Assembly (NCBI GenBank): GCA_963682025.1
Contig: OY821521.1
Location: 122,811,083 to 122,875,082, forward strand
Reading direction: 5' to 3'
Length of the DNA: 64,000 nucleotides
DNA from: Cordilura impudica
Lineage: Eukaryota > Arthropoda > Insecta > Diptera > Scathophagidae
Positions 22,843 through 33,900 of the stretch are shown piece after piece. Both the position numbers and the translations under genes were made by a program. Every line of letters begins with the position of its first letter. Position 1 is the first letter of the stretch. The notes beneath the pieces were generated by a model. The model was not told the DNA's origin and did not search any database. It saw nothing but the letters and a program-made list of their open reading frames with translations.

Positions 22843-23049
22843 TTAAATTTTGTTTAAGTCATTGGCCCTGCTCATATATTTCTTTTTGAGTTTCTTGGTG
22901 CTTAAAGCATAAATATGTAATGCAATCAGTACGGTTATTATTAGTAAACAACACTCAATTAATTTTAAGTCGATTGAGTCTCCTTTTATTTCTACCTCGT
23001 TAATAACATTTGCATTGGGATTCTCTATTTTTGATTGACGACCTCCCAT
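22843..23049 (-). CDS. Small N-myristoylated, single-pass membrane protein ORF (Gypsy-2 leader)
   Basis: A 68-codon intact ORF lies 11 bases upstream of the gag start. It begins MGGRQSK, a good N-myristoylation signal (Gly2, Ser6), followed by PNANVINEVEI, one hydrophobic stretch (CCLLIITVLIALHIYAL, residues about 34-50) and a basic tail ending KKKYMSRANDLNKI. A clear homologue occurs in Gypsy-1 at 36062-35844 with the same architecture. I do not recognise a described function; a membrane-anchoring role linked to Gag or particle assembly is a guess. It is unbroken here although gag and pol are broken, but its short length makes that weak evidence of selection. Confidence 0.75.
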   Translation of the reverse strand: MGGRQSKIENPNANVINEVEIKGDSIDLKLIECCLLIITVLIALHIYALSTKKLKKKYMSRANDLNKI

Positions 23050-23874
23050 TTTCCTTCACTATTTATTTTGTATTTTTTTTTTTTTCTATTATTTATTTCT
23101 ATTAAATTTTTTTCTGACTGCCTCAATAATCTAACTGAATCTTATATCTTGCTAATTATATATCTTCCCTAGTAATTCATTATTTTTATCAATAGCTTAT
23201 ACTATTTTACATGCATCAGTTTTATTTATGTATATATTTAATTTATAAAATATTTCATTTTAATTTAATTTGTTTTTTTTTTTTTTTTTAAAGCTTAATT
23301 ACTATAGTTTTTATTTTATTTTTATTTTTTTTTAATATATAATTGTATCAAACAGAACAAATCAAATTTTTTCCTTTTTTTTTTTTGTTTAAATTTAGTT
23401 ATTTATTTATTTGTCAAGAGCGGTTAACGCTTTCTGACCTACGGGTGCATAACGGGATGCTCCACTTTTTTAACTAAAACTATGATAAACTACCTGTACG
23501 TTGTTTAATTAGATGATCAATATCATCAATTTTCGCCCAGAGTCTCGTGGCCTGGTCCCACGGTGTTGGTGTTTCGTTGAGGATTCTTAATAGAATTGCC
23601 TTTTCTCTTCTAAGTCTGGCGACGTAGCCGCCTCTCCTCTTTTTTCGTCACCAGTGGTATTTTGACTTGTTCTTCCTTTGTTTTCTGCTGGCCCGTCCTT
23701 CTTCTGTATTCTTCTATAGTGATCGGTTTTGGCCCTTCCGTCATTGATTTTTAAGCCACTGCCTTTAGGCCAGACATTACCTTCCTTCAGCGCAGCTGAT
23801 GGGTCGTTGTGGCTGATCCACCAGGACAATTTTATTATTATTATTTTTTCTTTTTTAATGCTCATCCAAGGAGC
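23050..23874. other. Gypsy-2 5' leader
   Basis: An AT-rich untranslated region between the primer-binding site and the small ORF. A 103-codon minus-strand frame (23898-23587) starts inside the LTR and crosses the primer-binding site, so I do not treat it as a gene. Confidence 0.6.
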
Positions 23875-23890
23875 ACTGGCAGGATCGCCA
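23875..23890 (-). other. Primer-binding site of Gypsy-2
   Basis: TGGCGATCCTGCCAGT immediately follows the 5' LTR on the minus strand, the expected place for tRNA priming. It differs from the Gypsy-1 primer-binding site. Confidence 0.7.
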
Positions 23891-24276
23891 TATAACAAAC
23901 ATTAATTATGAATCACCATATAACAAACAAGATAAGTTAATTTGTTATTTTATTTGTTTATTTAGTTCTTCAGCTCTATCTAGGAGCTGTCTTTTAATGC
24001 TAAATTATTAAATGATTAATTTATTATAGAATGTTCTTCTTTATATACATATTTTCAACCTATATTAACAACAATGTGTTACCTGTACTTGGGTCAGCAT
24101 AAAAATAAGTGTGCCAGCGTAACAACAACAGACAACAACAATATACGCAGTCATACAATGTTTTGTAAATGCAGTGGTCAACAATATTGATATTTGTTAT
24201 TTCCGCATTTGCAAATATTGTACGCTATGCAGTGTGGGTATTATACAGCACACTACGAAAGTCGTGTTACGCTACA
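23891..24276 (-). repeat. Gypsy-2 5' LTR
   Basis: Pairs with 14179-14565. It ends on the plus strand at CGCTACA followed by CTGT, a candidate target duplication. Confidence 0.9.
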
Positions 24277-24346
24277 CTGTACAATAAAACTAAAGAAAAA
24301 TATCATTTAGAAAACCTTGTGTTTTATTTTTATTTATTTATTAAGT

Positions 24347-27300
24347 CTATGGTAAAACCTTACAGACTGTTAAGTATAATACAGAGAAAAAAAAAATATA
24401 ATATATACAAATCCTTAAATCAAAAATTTGAGATAATGTATTTAAAAATAATATAATATTGCGTTTAATAATATCATCATTTAAAGAAAAATCAATTAAA
24501 TTGTATAGATCATTGAAATCATGGCACATTCTTCTAAATGGATCAGCATCGGCAAACTTTTGACGACAGATTGGGATAAACAGTGGAGTGTAAAAACGTG
24601 TTGACTGTGCCGGAACGTTCATGGAGATGTTGTCCATAAGAAAATTTGAGCCATAAGAAAATTTGAGCCTCGAATTAAGTTAAATAAAAACATAACATAA
24701 AGCATTGTTCTTCGGCTTTTTAAAGACGGCAGTTTAATTTGAGAAAGTCTAATTGTATGTGATGGCAGATTAACAAAACTTGGATAAGGACGTCTTAAGC
24801 AGAAAAGGAGAAATTGCTTCTGGACCGATTCAATTTTGGCACTGCGAATATTAGATAGTGGATCCCAAATAACAGATCCGAATTCTAAAATTGGCCTTAC
24901 TAGGGAGATGTATAGTTGTTTGGTAACTGTAGGGTCATTGAATTCCTTTGCCCATAATGAAGGCCAGTACACCACGTGCTTTAATAATTATCATCGAAAT
25001 GTGTCGAACAAACTCTAATTTGGCATCTTAAAGAACACCCAGATCCAGGATTTTATTTACTTGTTCCAACTGGTAATCTCCAAATTTGTAACAACCAAAT
25101 GCACCTAATTTTCTAGTAAAGTGCAAGTGTTTGCATTTTTTTAAATTTAATTCCATTAAATTTATGTGGCACCATCTATAAAAATTATTTAGATCATGTT
25201 GTAGGTGAATTTGTTCACAATAATTCTTATAGCTTAAGAAAATCTTGACGTCATCAGCATACATAAGAACATTTGAGGCTTTTATTATACTTGGTAGATC
25301 ATTTATAAAAAGAGTAAATAAAATTGGTCCAAGATGACTTCCTTGAGGCACACCAGATTTAACTATAATATTCTTTGAGGTAGTATTATTAAAATAAACA
25401 CGTTGATTTCTGTTGATCAAGTAAGATTTTATACAGCTTATGCTGTTTGCTGTAAAGCCCATCAAATATAATTTTTTGAGTAAAAGATCATGATTTACTT
25501 TATCGAAACCTTTACTGAAGTCAGTATAAATAACGTCGGTATGTAGCCCATTGACGAAACCCCGATTTACCAAAGTTGTAAAATATTAGTTGAAATAGAG
25601 CACCCCTTACGAAAACCATGTTGTGAGTGTGATATTATAGAAGAAACCTGATGACAGAGATTATCCGTTAAACATTTTTCAAATAGTTTGGGAATAGCAC
25701 AAAGCTTAGCTATTCCTCTATAGTTAGCTACATTCGATTTGTTTCCAGATTTAAATAAAGGAATAATATATGAATCTTTCCATAATGTAGGAAAATGCCC
25801 ATGTTTAATGGATGAATAAAATAAAATGCATAATGGAACAGCCAAAGTTTGGGCGCAGTTGATCAAAATGCAGCTAGGAATACCGTCAGGTCCTCCGTTA
25901 GTTGAATTCTTGAATGTTTTTAAGTTATTTTTGATATCCGAAGTCTTTATAAAAGGAAATGAAATTGATTAATGTTCCATAACTGGAAATGGAGATATGT
26001 TTGAAATGTCATATTGAACATCAGAGTAAGTTGTGCTAAAAAAAAATCAGCAAACACATCGCTAATAACTACATCATTACGGGATTCACGATTAAGATAC
26101 TTCATTTCAGTTGGATATCCAGTAGATTTCCTTTTAGAGTTTACAAATTTATAAAATGATTTTGGATCTCTCTTCAAATTTATTTTCATAGTTTCCATGT
26201 AATTCTTATAAAGTTTTGTATTTAGAATATTATACTCTGCGCGTGTAACTGAATATTTCGTATAATCAGATAAAAGACCAGACACTTTATACTTTTTGTG
26301 TTGTTTATTTTTTAAGTTTTTAAGACTCGACAATTGTCTTGTGCTCCAAGGAGGGCCAGAGTGGTTGAAAACAGTAAACTTCGGGATACATTCATTCATA
26401 TAAAATAGAACAGTTTCGTAGAATAACTTGATCGTTGCATCGATTGATGTGGGAGAACCAGGTGTAATAGATAATAATTGAAGCCAATCAGTATTACTGA
26501 AGTAATAATTTAAATCGTTGTAATTTGCTCTTTTGAAACAAAAAACTTTTAAGTTATTTGATTTACACTTTGAAACAAATGGCAAATTCAAGTTTAAGTC
26601 AATGGTATGACGGTAACGATCTTCTGGTAAAGTAACAGGATCTGCGCGAGATAAAGAGTAGTTTATTGGCTCATTAACATAAATTAAGTCTAAAATCCTT
26701 TCATGATCATTATGAACACCATTAATTTGAAAAAGGCACAAGTCTGATAAATTATTTATGAAATTATCGTTATCTTCATTTGACACCGTAGGAATGTAGT
26801 AAAAAGAATCAATTAAAAATGTCCATGATATTAACGGCAGACTAAAGTCTCCCAAAACAAGTACAGAATCTTGAGGGTTAGCCTTTGTTACAACTGATTT
26901 TATTGATTCAAAATGTTCATTATAAATCGATTGATCACAATCAGGAGGTATGTAGGAGCAAGTAATAAAAACTTTTTTTTGATTTAGTATGTAGGAGGTA
27001 TGTAGGAGCAAGTAATAAAAACTTTTTTTTTATTTAGTATGTAGGAGGTATGTAGGAGCAAGTAATAAAAACTTTTTTTGATTTAGTTTTAACATAACAC
27101 CAATAATTTCAATATTCGGTAAAGAATCAAGACGTATTTCTTCAGATGATAGTTGACAGGAGACAGCAATTAGAACACCATCACCAATTGCTTCAGTTTC
27201 TCTGTCAAGTCTGTAAATATGAAATTTATTACATAATATCTCAGCGTTGAAGACATTTCTTTTTAACCAGGTTTCAGTAAGAACAATAACATGATGAGAG

Positions 27301-27470
27301 AAATCAAAGCTGTGTTTAAACAGAGACGTTATTTTTGTATTAATGCCACGAACATTTTGGTAAATTATAGATATTTGGTTATCACGAATAGTTAGTTTTT
27401 TGGAGCATTTAAATTTCTTAGCGGAAGATGAACAGCATTTCTTGCATTTTCTTTGTATTGATATTCACGG
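24347..27470 (-). pseudogene. CR1-A ORF2 (endonuclease and reverse transcriptase), broken
   Basis: From 27470 downwards the endonuclease starts with DNQISIIYQNVRGINT and IVLTETWLKR. It then runs into a triplicated ~50-bp stretch (26945-27085) that breaks it, and resumes at 27011 with FITCSYIPPDCDQS, VLVLGDF and ERILDLIYVN. The reverse transcriptase occupies 25866-24620: SYIIPLFKSGNKSNVANYRGI, QHGFRKGCSISTNIL, then a frameshift near 25570, TDFSKGFDKVNHDLLL, SGVPQGSHLGPILFTLFINDLP and the catalytic LMYADDVKIFLS. A five-base loss near 24955 and other lesions affect the C-terminus, which stops at 24347. The copy is non-functional. Confidence 0.87.
26945..27085 (-). repeat. Three ~50-bp tandem units in CR1-A endonuclease
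   Basis: GGAGGTATGTAGGAGCAAGT followed by AATAAAAAC, a T run and ATTTAGTAT occurs three times. Copy B has only two units at 41291-41382. The duplication disrupts the endonuclease frame. Confidence 0.85.
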
Positions 27471-27657
27471 ACAAGTGTACTAACGGGCCAATAATCAGGA
27501 TTAAGTATAATATCGAAGAGATCAGCTGGGACAATAATTTTAAATGAGGTGATAGTTCCCGGTTGAGAACAATTGAACTTATACGTTGAAATCAGTTCGA
27601 ATCGATTTTAGATTTTATATAGAAGTCTAAATCTTCAACTGAAGTTTCTGAAGCTAG
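27430..27657 (-). pseudogene. CR1-A ORF1, 3' part
   Basis: Continues ORF1 after the Gypsy-1 insertion: ASETSVEDLDFYIKSKI, then a TGA/frameshift near 27595 shared with copy B, then FNCSQPGTITSFKIIVPADLF and a C-terminus ending NLNAPKN at about 27408-27430, overlapping the start of ORF2. The domain resembles the C-terminal half of other CR1/T1/Q ORF1 proteins only in general position. Confidence 0.72.
27654..27657. repeat. Target-site duplication CTAG of Gypsy-1 (left)
   Basis: CTAG recurs at 37498-37501. Copy B shows the uninterrupted target, with GCTAGGCGAGATAC at about 41955. Confidence 0.92.
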
Positions 27658-27931
27658 TATAATAAAACCACATCAGTTTGGCTCTCCGGACTGAACTGAA
27701 AACTCTTTATTAATTACTCAACTTAAATCTACCTACAAATATTACATTCACTCACACATTCACACGTATATCTATAGATAATTATAATAATACATAACCG
27801 TGGGATTTAGCTGGCTCAGCGGTTTACAGGTGAGCCAGCTATAGAGTGTGTGGACAAATAACTCAGCGGAATGTGAGTATTTAGTTACATGCATAAGGCA
27901 TGGTAACTAAGACTTAGTCAAACACACTACA
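27658..27931 (-). repeat. Gypsy-1 3' LTR
   Basis: Minus-strand start TGTAGTGTGTTTGAC, end GGTTTTATTATA. I find no difference from 37224-37497. Confidence 0.95.
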
Positions 27932-27943
27932 CCTCCCATTTTT

Positions 27944-28326
27944 AGAAAAAAAATGATCAATAACTGGTTGATCATTCTTTTAAAAATAATTACAATTTCT
28001 GTAAAATTACATCTAATAAAAATTTTTTTTTCAATATTAAGTTTATTTTCTTAAGTTTGATGTTAATCCTAAAGTTTTTAATTTTAATTTTCCAAATTTC
28101 AAATTTAAGTTTTGTATTATTGTTAACTTTAGTTCTAGTTGAGAATTTCAATTTAAAATTAATTTTCTTTTTTTCTTTTTTCCTTTAAATTTATTAATAT
28201 TAAAATTTATTATATTTAAAAAAAAAATGTAGTAATAATTAAAAATAACTAATAACGAACTAAACGAATAAAATAATTGTGCAATTGTAATGTTTAAGAC
28301 TAAAAAAAAGAAATAAAAATTATTAC
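27944..28326. other. Gypsy-1 3' untranslated region
   Basis: AT-rich sequence between the pol stop and the polypurine tract. I see no env or other ORF. Confidence 0.7.
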
Positions 28327-28430
28327 CTATTTATTATAAATTTTTAATCTATCTCTATGTATATTTTGCCTTTTATTTTTATTATCCTCTATAACAACAT
28401 TATTGTTGTAACCTAATTCTATTACTTTAA
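28327..28430 (-). pseudogene. Detached C-terminus of Gypsy-1 integrase
   Basis: About 33 residues plus a TAG stop (28327-28329), beginning VIELGYNNNVVIED. They continue exactly the integrase frame that ends at the TTAA on the far side of piggyBac-1. This is the last part of the GPY/F module. It is separated from the rest only by the transposon. Confidence 0.88.
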
Positions 28431-30902
28431 CCCTTTCCTATCTGACGGTACTAATAAGTACCACCTTTTGTAACGGTAAATTTAACAAACATGAGATCGC
28501 AGCAGCTTACGCTCTGCTTCAATATCTATTCTAAAACAATTGAGCTGTCTAACAAAAAAAATTTTCTTGAAAAAAAGTTAAAAATTGCTAATTAGTATCA
28601 CATTGAACTTGGAACTTGAAGGTGCATTGTTAAGAAAAAAATTCCCATTTTTCATTGCAATATATATATAGATTTTACAAGGCAAGTTATATTTTTTTTT
28701 ATACATAATAAGTTAGCAACCTGTTGTTAACTGTTTTTATTATGTTAAATGTATTTTATACGTTTTATGTGCATAAAATCTGCAAAAAAACAGTTAGGGA
28801 CTTACAAGTACCGACAGTGACTTTAAGCATTTTTTGAGTTCTGTTTTTTTATATGTATATTTTTGCAATGTTTCCTTTTTAGATGGATATTTCTAAAAAT
28901 ATTGAGCTAATAGAAGCATTATTGATCGAGGATATCCCAGAATGCGATTCTGCGTCAGATGTGGAATTATCTGATGATGAAAATGACATTCATCAACCCT
29001 CAATAAGTATCGATGAACTTCTTGATGAAGCAGTACAAGAATCTATTTACACATTGGAAGCTGAAAATAAAGCAGACGATGAACCTCCTGAAGCTGCAAC
29101 TTCTTCTACGAGTTTACAATCTTCCAAAACAACCACTGGTAAGTCATCGCAGTCGAACAAAAGAGTTCCAGAACCTGATCGGAAATGGAAAAAACGCGAT
29201 GTTGAGACATACTTACCAGAATGCTCTGAAAACACTTCTGTCGTGGAGGAATGTTTCAGTAAATGCTCTACGCCTACGGATGTATTTTTGGTTATAATTG
29301 ATACTATTCTTGATGACGTTGTTTATCAAAGCAATTTGTATGCCATCCAAAATAACAAGACTCTCAACCTCAAGAAAGAAGAGCTTTTGGCTTTTATTGG
29401 CATTAACTTTTTTATGGGCTACAATACTCGTCCTGCTTGGACTGATCACTACTCTTCTGCTCCGGATCTTCACAACCCACTTATAAGTACGACAATACCA
29501 AGAGATAGATTTGCCGCTATATTGTCAAACTTACACTGTAATGACAATTCTAAAATACCACCCAATTGTAAGGACAAGTTATATAAGATGAGACCTGTAT
29601 TAGACAAGCTAAACCAAAAATTTGATGAGTGTTATCATGGAACCAGAGAATTGAGTGTAGATGAATCTATGATAAAATTTAAGGGTAGGTCTGTACTCAA
29701 ACAATATCTGCCCATGAAACCTATAAAAAGAGGGTACAAGCTATGGTGCTTAGCTGATCAGAGAGGTTTTATAAAAAAATTTATTGTATACCAGGGAAAA
29801 GACGATAAAATCAGCGCAAAGTTTTCTGAATATACTTTAGGGGAAAGAGTAGTATTGGAGTTGACTGAACAAGAATGGGGAGAAGAAAAAGTTATGTACT
29901 TTGACAATTTCTTCTCCTCTCTTTCTTTACTCGAAAAGTTAAAAAGTGAAAAAACTTTTGGATGCGGCACAATAAGGTCAAACCGTAAGGGCATTCCCAG
30001 TAATATGGTAATCGACTCCAAACTAAAAAGAGGAGAGTATGATCACAGATTTTCAGATTTGAATATTGGCTACTGGAAGTGGAAAGATAACAAAATAGTT
30101 CATTTTGTTTCAAATTTTCACGGCAGTGAAGAAACTACCGTTTTACGAAAGCAGAAGAATGGAACCAAGTCTACGGTTACTTGTCCTAAGTCTGTAAAGG
30201 ATTATAACGCATATATGGGAGGTGTTGACACCGCTGATCGATTGAGAGCTCTCTATTGCGTTGACCGTAAATCGCCTAAATGGTGGCATAGGATATTTTG
30301 GGGTGTGCTAGATATCGCTTTTGTAAATGCTTATGTTGTACATGGACTTATAATTGAAAAATCTACAGTCAAAGATTTTAGAAGATCAGTAGCCCAAGGT
30401 TTAATGGCTTTGAAAGATGTGGGTAAGAAAAAACGAACACCAAAAGACAATGTTTCAAGTCCTTGTTCTAACAAAAGGCGCAAAATAGACTTCTCTACAT
30501 TGAAAGATGTAAGGCTTGGTAACAGAGGCATTCATTGGCCAGTGTTTGTCGAAAGAAGGGGAAGATGTGAGGTATGTAGCATGAAGAAGGTACAATCCAA
30601 GCCTCATTCCAAGTGCTCTCACTGTGATGTGTTTTTATGCCTGAACGAAAAGAAAAACTGTTTTGCTGAATATCACGAGGCAAATAATTAGCGTTTTTTA
30701 AATAATGCCTTTAATTTTTATTTTTTTCATCTGTGACATTAATAGACTGACGGTACTTATAAGTCTAGGTCCTAAAACTAATACTAAGAATAAAAATAAA
30801 AATTTTAAAAAATCAGTAATTAGTTTCATTTATAATGTGTATTCATAATAATAAAGAAAAATTAATAGTTTTTGACTCTACGTCATAGCCGGTAGGAAAG
30901 GG
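28431..30902 (+). mobile_element. Intact piggyBac transposon (piggyBac-1), 2,472 bp
   Basis: It is flanked by TTAA on both sides (28427-28430, 30903-30906). The ends are CCCTTTCCTATCTGACGG and, inverted, CCCTTTCCTACCGGC, giving a 10-bp terminal repeat with imperfect extension. A subterminal motif CTGACGGTACT followed by WATAAGT occurs at about 28441 and 30748, and a variant at about 28797 in inverse orientation. A single uninterrupted transposase ORF fills the interior. All parts needed for cut-and-paste transposition appear to be present. Confidence 0.93.
28883..30691 (+). CDS. piggyBac transposase, intact
   Basis: 602 codons from ATG to TAG, a normal length for the family. An acidic, Ser-rich N-terminus (residues 1-100, SDVELSDDEND) precedes the DDE_Tnp_1_7 domain. 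The catalytic Asps are visible: SVDESMIKF (D260), MYFDNFFSS (D341) and GGVDTADRL (D449, with D452). The C-terminal cysteine-rich domain (about 555-602: RCEVCSMKK, KCSHCDVFLC, KNCF) binds the transposon ends. The enzyme excises and inserts the element at TTAA without a footprint. There is no stop, frameshift or missing key residue. An adenine precedes the ATG in a T-rich context (TTTTTAGATGG). I judge it potentially functional; expression is unknown. Confidence 0.95.
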   Translation: MDISKNIELIEALLIEDIPECDSASDVELSDDENDIHQPSISIDELLDEAVQESIYTLEAENKADDEPPEAATSSTSLQSSKTTTGKSSQSNKRVPEPDRKWKKRDVETYLPECSENTSVVEECFSKCSTPTDVFLVIIDTILDDVVYQSNLYAIQNNKTLNLKKEELLAFIGINFFMGYNTRPAWTDHYSSAPDLHNPLISTTIPRDRFAAILSNLHCNDNSKIPPNCKDKLYKMRPVLDKLNQKFDECYHGTRELSVDESMIKFKGRSVLKQYLPMKPIKRGYKLWCLADQRGFIKKFIVYQGKDDKISAKFSEYTLGERVVLELTEQEWGEEKVMYFDNFFSSLSLLEKLKSEKTFGCGTIRSNRKGIPSNMVIDSKLKRGEYDHRFSDLNIGYWKWKDNKIVHFVSNFHGSEETTVLRKQKNGTKSTVTCPKSVKDYNAYMGGVDTADRLRALYCVDRKSPKWWHRIFWGVLDIAFVNAYVVHGLIIEKSTVKDFRRSVAQGLMALKDVGKKKRTPKDNVSSPCSNKRRKIDFSTLKDVRLGNRGIHWPVFVERRGRCEVCSMKKVQSKPHSKCSHCDVFLCLNEKKNCFAEYHEANN

Positions 30903-33900
30903 TTAAAAGGTCCTAAATATTTATTCTCTAACTTGTGTCCTGCTTCATTTCTAAGCAGAACCAAGTCATTTTTATTCAATATTATCTCCTTACTTTTCCT
31001 GTCATAGAAGTCCTTTTGCCTTAACTTTGCCCTCTCAAGCATAAGTCTAACCCTTTTATAGGCTATTTCTAATCTATACCTAATCTCTTTCGAATAATCG
31101 TCGACGTTATAGAGAGGTGTTACGTCATTGACTGTGTTGAATAACTCAAACCCATTTGGTATTTTCCCGAACACCAATTCGTATGGACAATATCCATGTA
31201 CCACCGAAGGGGTTGTATTGAAACAGTACATAAAGTACAATAACCATTCATCCCAGTCATCTCTATCAACTGATAAATACGATCGTACGTATTCATTGAA
31301 CGTTCGATGACTGCGTTCCACAGTACCAAGTGTCTGATGATGGTAAGCTGTCGATGTTATATTCTCTATTCTGAGGTACTTACACAAATCATTAATTATT
31401 GAATTTTTATACTCCGTACCCATGTCCGTAATGATCGTCATCATAGGACCGTACGTTAGTATATGAGATTCAAATATAGCTTTCGCAACGGTCTTCGCGC
31501 TTTTGTCTGGTACTGGTACAGCAACCAAATATTTGGTAAGATCACATATAAGCGTCACCGCATATTCATTGCCCTTTTCCGTCCGAGGTAACGGACCAAT
31601 AGTATCTATTAATACAGTTTCAAAAGCTTTAGCAGGCGTCTTCGTCAAGGTCATGGGTGTTCTCGTATGCCGAGTTACCTTGTCTTTCTGACATTTCTGG
31701 CATGATTTGACGTATTTCGATACATCTTTAATCATTTTTGGCCAATAGAAATATCTTTTTATCTTATTCAGTGTTCTTGTAATACCACAGTGTCCCCCTT
31801 GAATTGGGTCATCATGATATTTTTCAATAATTTTCACTATATCACCCTTATTTTTCAGCTTGGTCACCCCTGGTAGTAGCGCTACTCTTAAATTTATTAA
31901 TTTCTCATTGCCCAAGGCCTTAAATTCATCTAATGTGACAAATTCGAAAATTTGTTCACTGGGTGACATTTGTACTTTGACAATACCATGTTTGCCGGCC
32001 AATGATTCCAGCCTTGGGAAGAATTGTCCTAGGTCAATTTTCCCATTAACAAACAGGTCGTCTATCATTATCCTTTGGATAATTTTTCCCCCACGCTTCA
32101 AATAGCATTGGGTTGGAGTCATTCTTAATTTCGGATGTTTCCTGACGTCAGTGTAATTTATGACCTCCAATACATTGGGCCTTTTGTAATCCTTTTGCTG
32201 ATTGAGGGGATTTTCGTCCGTATTTGTCCGTTCCGTAGATGACCTTGTTGATACCTTTAGTATACTTGAGATGGTTCTATCCATTTCCCTCAAATCATCT
32301 ATTGTTATCCTTGAAAGTGCATCCGCGACGACATTTTCCTTACCTCTGAGATATACCACCGTGAAATCATATTCTTCGAGATCTAATCTCATACGGGTTA
32401 ATTTAGAACTTGGGTTCTTTAAGGAGAACAGGTAGGTTAGGGGGCGATGATCTGTTTTGATCAAAAAATGTGTACCATATATATATGGCCTAAAATGTGT
32501 AATTGCCCAATGAATTGCCGTGAGCTCTTGCTCAATTGTGGACTTATTACTTTCCCCTTTAGTGAAAGTTTTTGAGGCGTAAGCAACTGGAAGCTGTTTG
32601 CCTTCATACTCCTGACTAAGTACCGTCCCACAGGCGTGTTTACTGGCATCCGTTGTGATGCAAAAAGGTTTATCAAAGTCAGGATATTGTAGAATTCCCG
32701 GATTCATTAACGCCTGTTTGAGATATTTAAATGCCACCTGGCATTCTTCGTTCCATTGAAATTTAACATTTTTCCTTGTCAGTCTTGACAAGTGACGGGA
32801 ATGATCAGAAAAATTCCGAATGAACCTTCTATAATAGTTGCAGAAAGCAACGAATCTCCTGGCTTCGTCTGCATTAGTCGGGACTGGATAGTCTCTGATT
32901 GCTGTGTACTTACTGTCATCCGGCAGGATACCTTTGTCAGTACATTTATGCCCGAGATAAGTGACCTCGTGCATGAAAAATGTGCACTTCTCTGGATGCA
33001 GTTTTAGATTGTACTTTCGGCATAGTTCGAAAACATCTGTTAAATTTTTGAACATATGTTTTTCCGAACATCCTAGTACTACTAAATCATCCATGTATAA
33101 AAATGCTTGTGATGGTGTTAAACCAGAAAATGCAAGGGTCATCATGCGTTGAAAAGAATTTGGAGCAATCTTAAGACCGTATGGGAGTCGTTTAAAACGA
33201 TAAGAGCCATTTACGGTGGAAAAGGATGTTATGTCCCTTGAATCCTCATGCAATTCTATCTGGTGAAATCCAGACATTAGATCTAGACAGGAAAAATATT
33301 TTGCCCGTCCTAACTGGTCAAGAATATCGTCTATTCTTGGCAGGGGGAATTTGTCCGCTATTAACTTTTTATTTACCTGGCGATAGTCGATTACCAATCG
33401 CCACCTTTTCTCCTTTGAGTCTGGTAATGATTTCTTAGGAACTAGCAATAAAGGGCTGTTATATTCCGAAGTTGATGGTTCTACTACCCCATCATTTACT
33501 AGTTTTTCAACCTGCCTATTGATTTCCGCTTTATGAGCGTGTGGTATTCTATAGTTCTTTATATAGCTCGGTGTTTTGTCACTCAGACTAAGTTTTTGCC
33601 TATAAAAATTATTTGTAGAAACTGTTTCCGTTTCAAGGGCGAATATGTCGCTGTATGTGGTACAGAGTTTCGTTAAATTTTCTTTGAATTGATCTGGGAA
33701 ATTTCTGCTAAGTTTATCCAGAATTTTTCCCGATCGCTTCCCCAATTCTTTGGTCGTTTGTAGAATATCATAATTTGATAGGTCCTCCGTCATTATATTC
33801 ATTGTACTCAGTGCCGTATCGTAGTTGTTAGAGTTCAGTATTCTTACGTACGCGTTATTGCCTTGAACTATTGTATTTGCAATATATACGCCTGGTTGAA

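Larger units (their letters stand above)
14179..24276 (-). mobile_element. Gypsy-2: 412/mdg1-like LTR retrotransposon, decayed
   Basis: LTRs of about 387 bp (14179-14565 and 23891-24276) differ at roughly ten positions plus small indels, so the insertion is old. Going along the minus strand, the order is 5' LTR, primer-binding site, AT-rich leader, a small membrane-protein ORF (23049-22843), gag, then pol in the -1 frame (protease, reverse transcriptase, RNase H, integrase), a polypurine tract and the 3' LTR. A coding-free LTR element sits between the RNase H and integrase parts. Pol has at least five frameshifts or stops. Without the nested element it would be about 6.8 kb, a normal length. 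Confidence 0.9.

Noticed and set aside
23587..23898. 103-codon minus-strand ORF in the Gypsy-2 leader
   Set aside because: It starts in the LTR, runs through the primer-binding site, has no counterpart in Gypsy-1 and no recognisable domain.
31120..33438. Several 60-80 codon ORFs on both strands within Gypsy-1 pol
   Set aside because: Shadows of the long pol frame in other phases.
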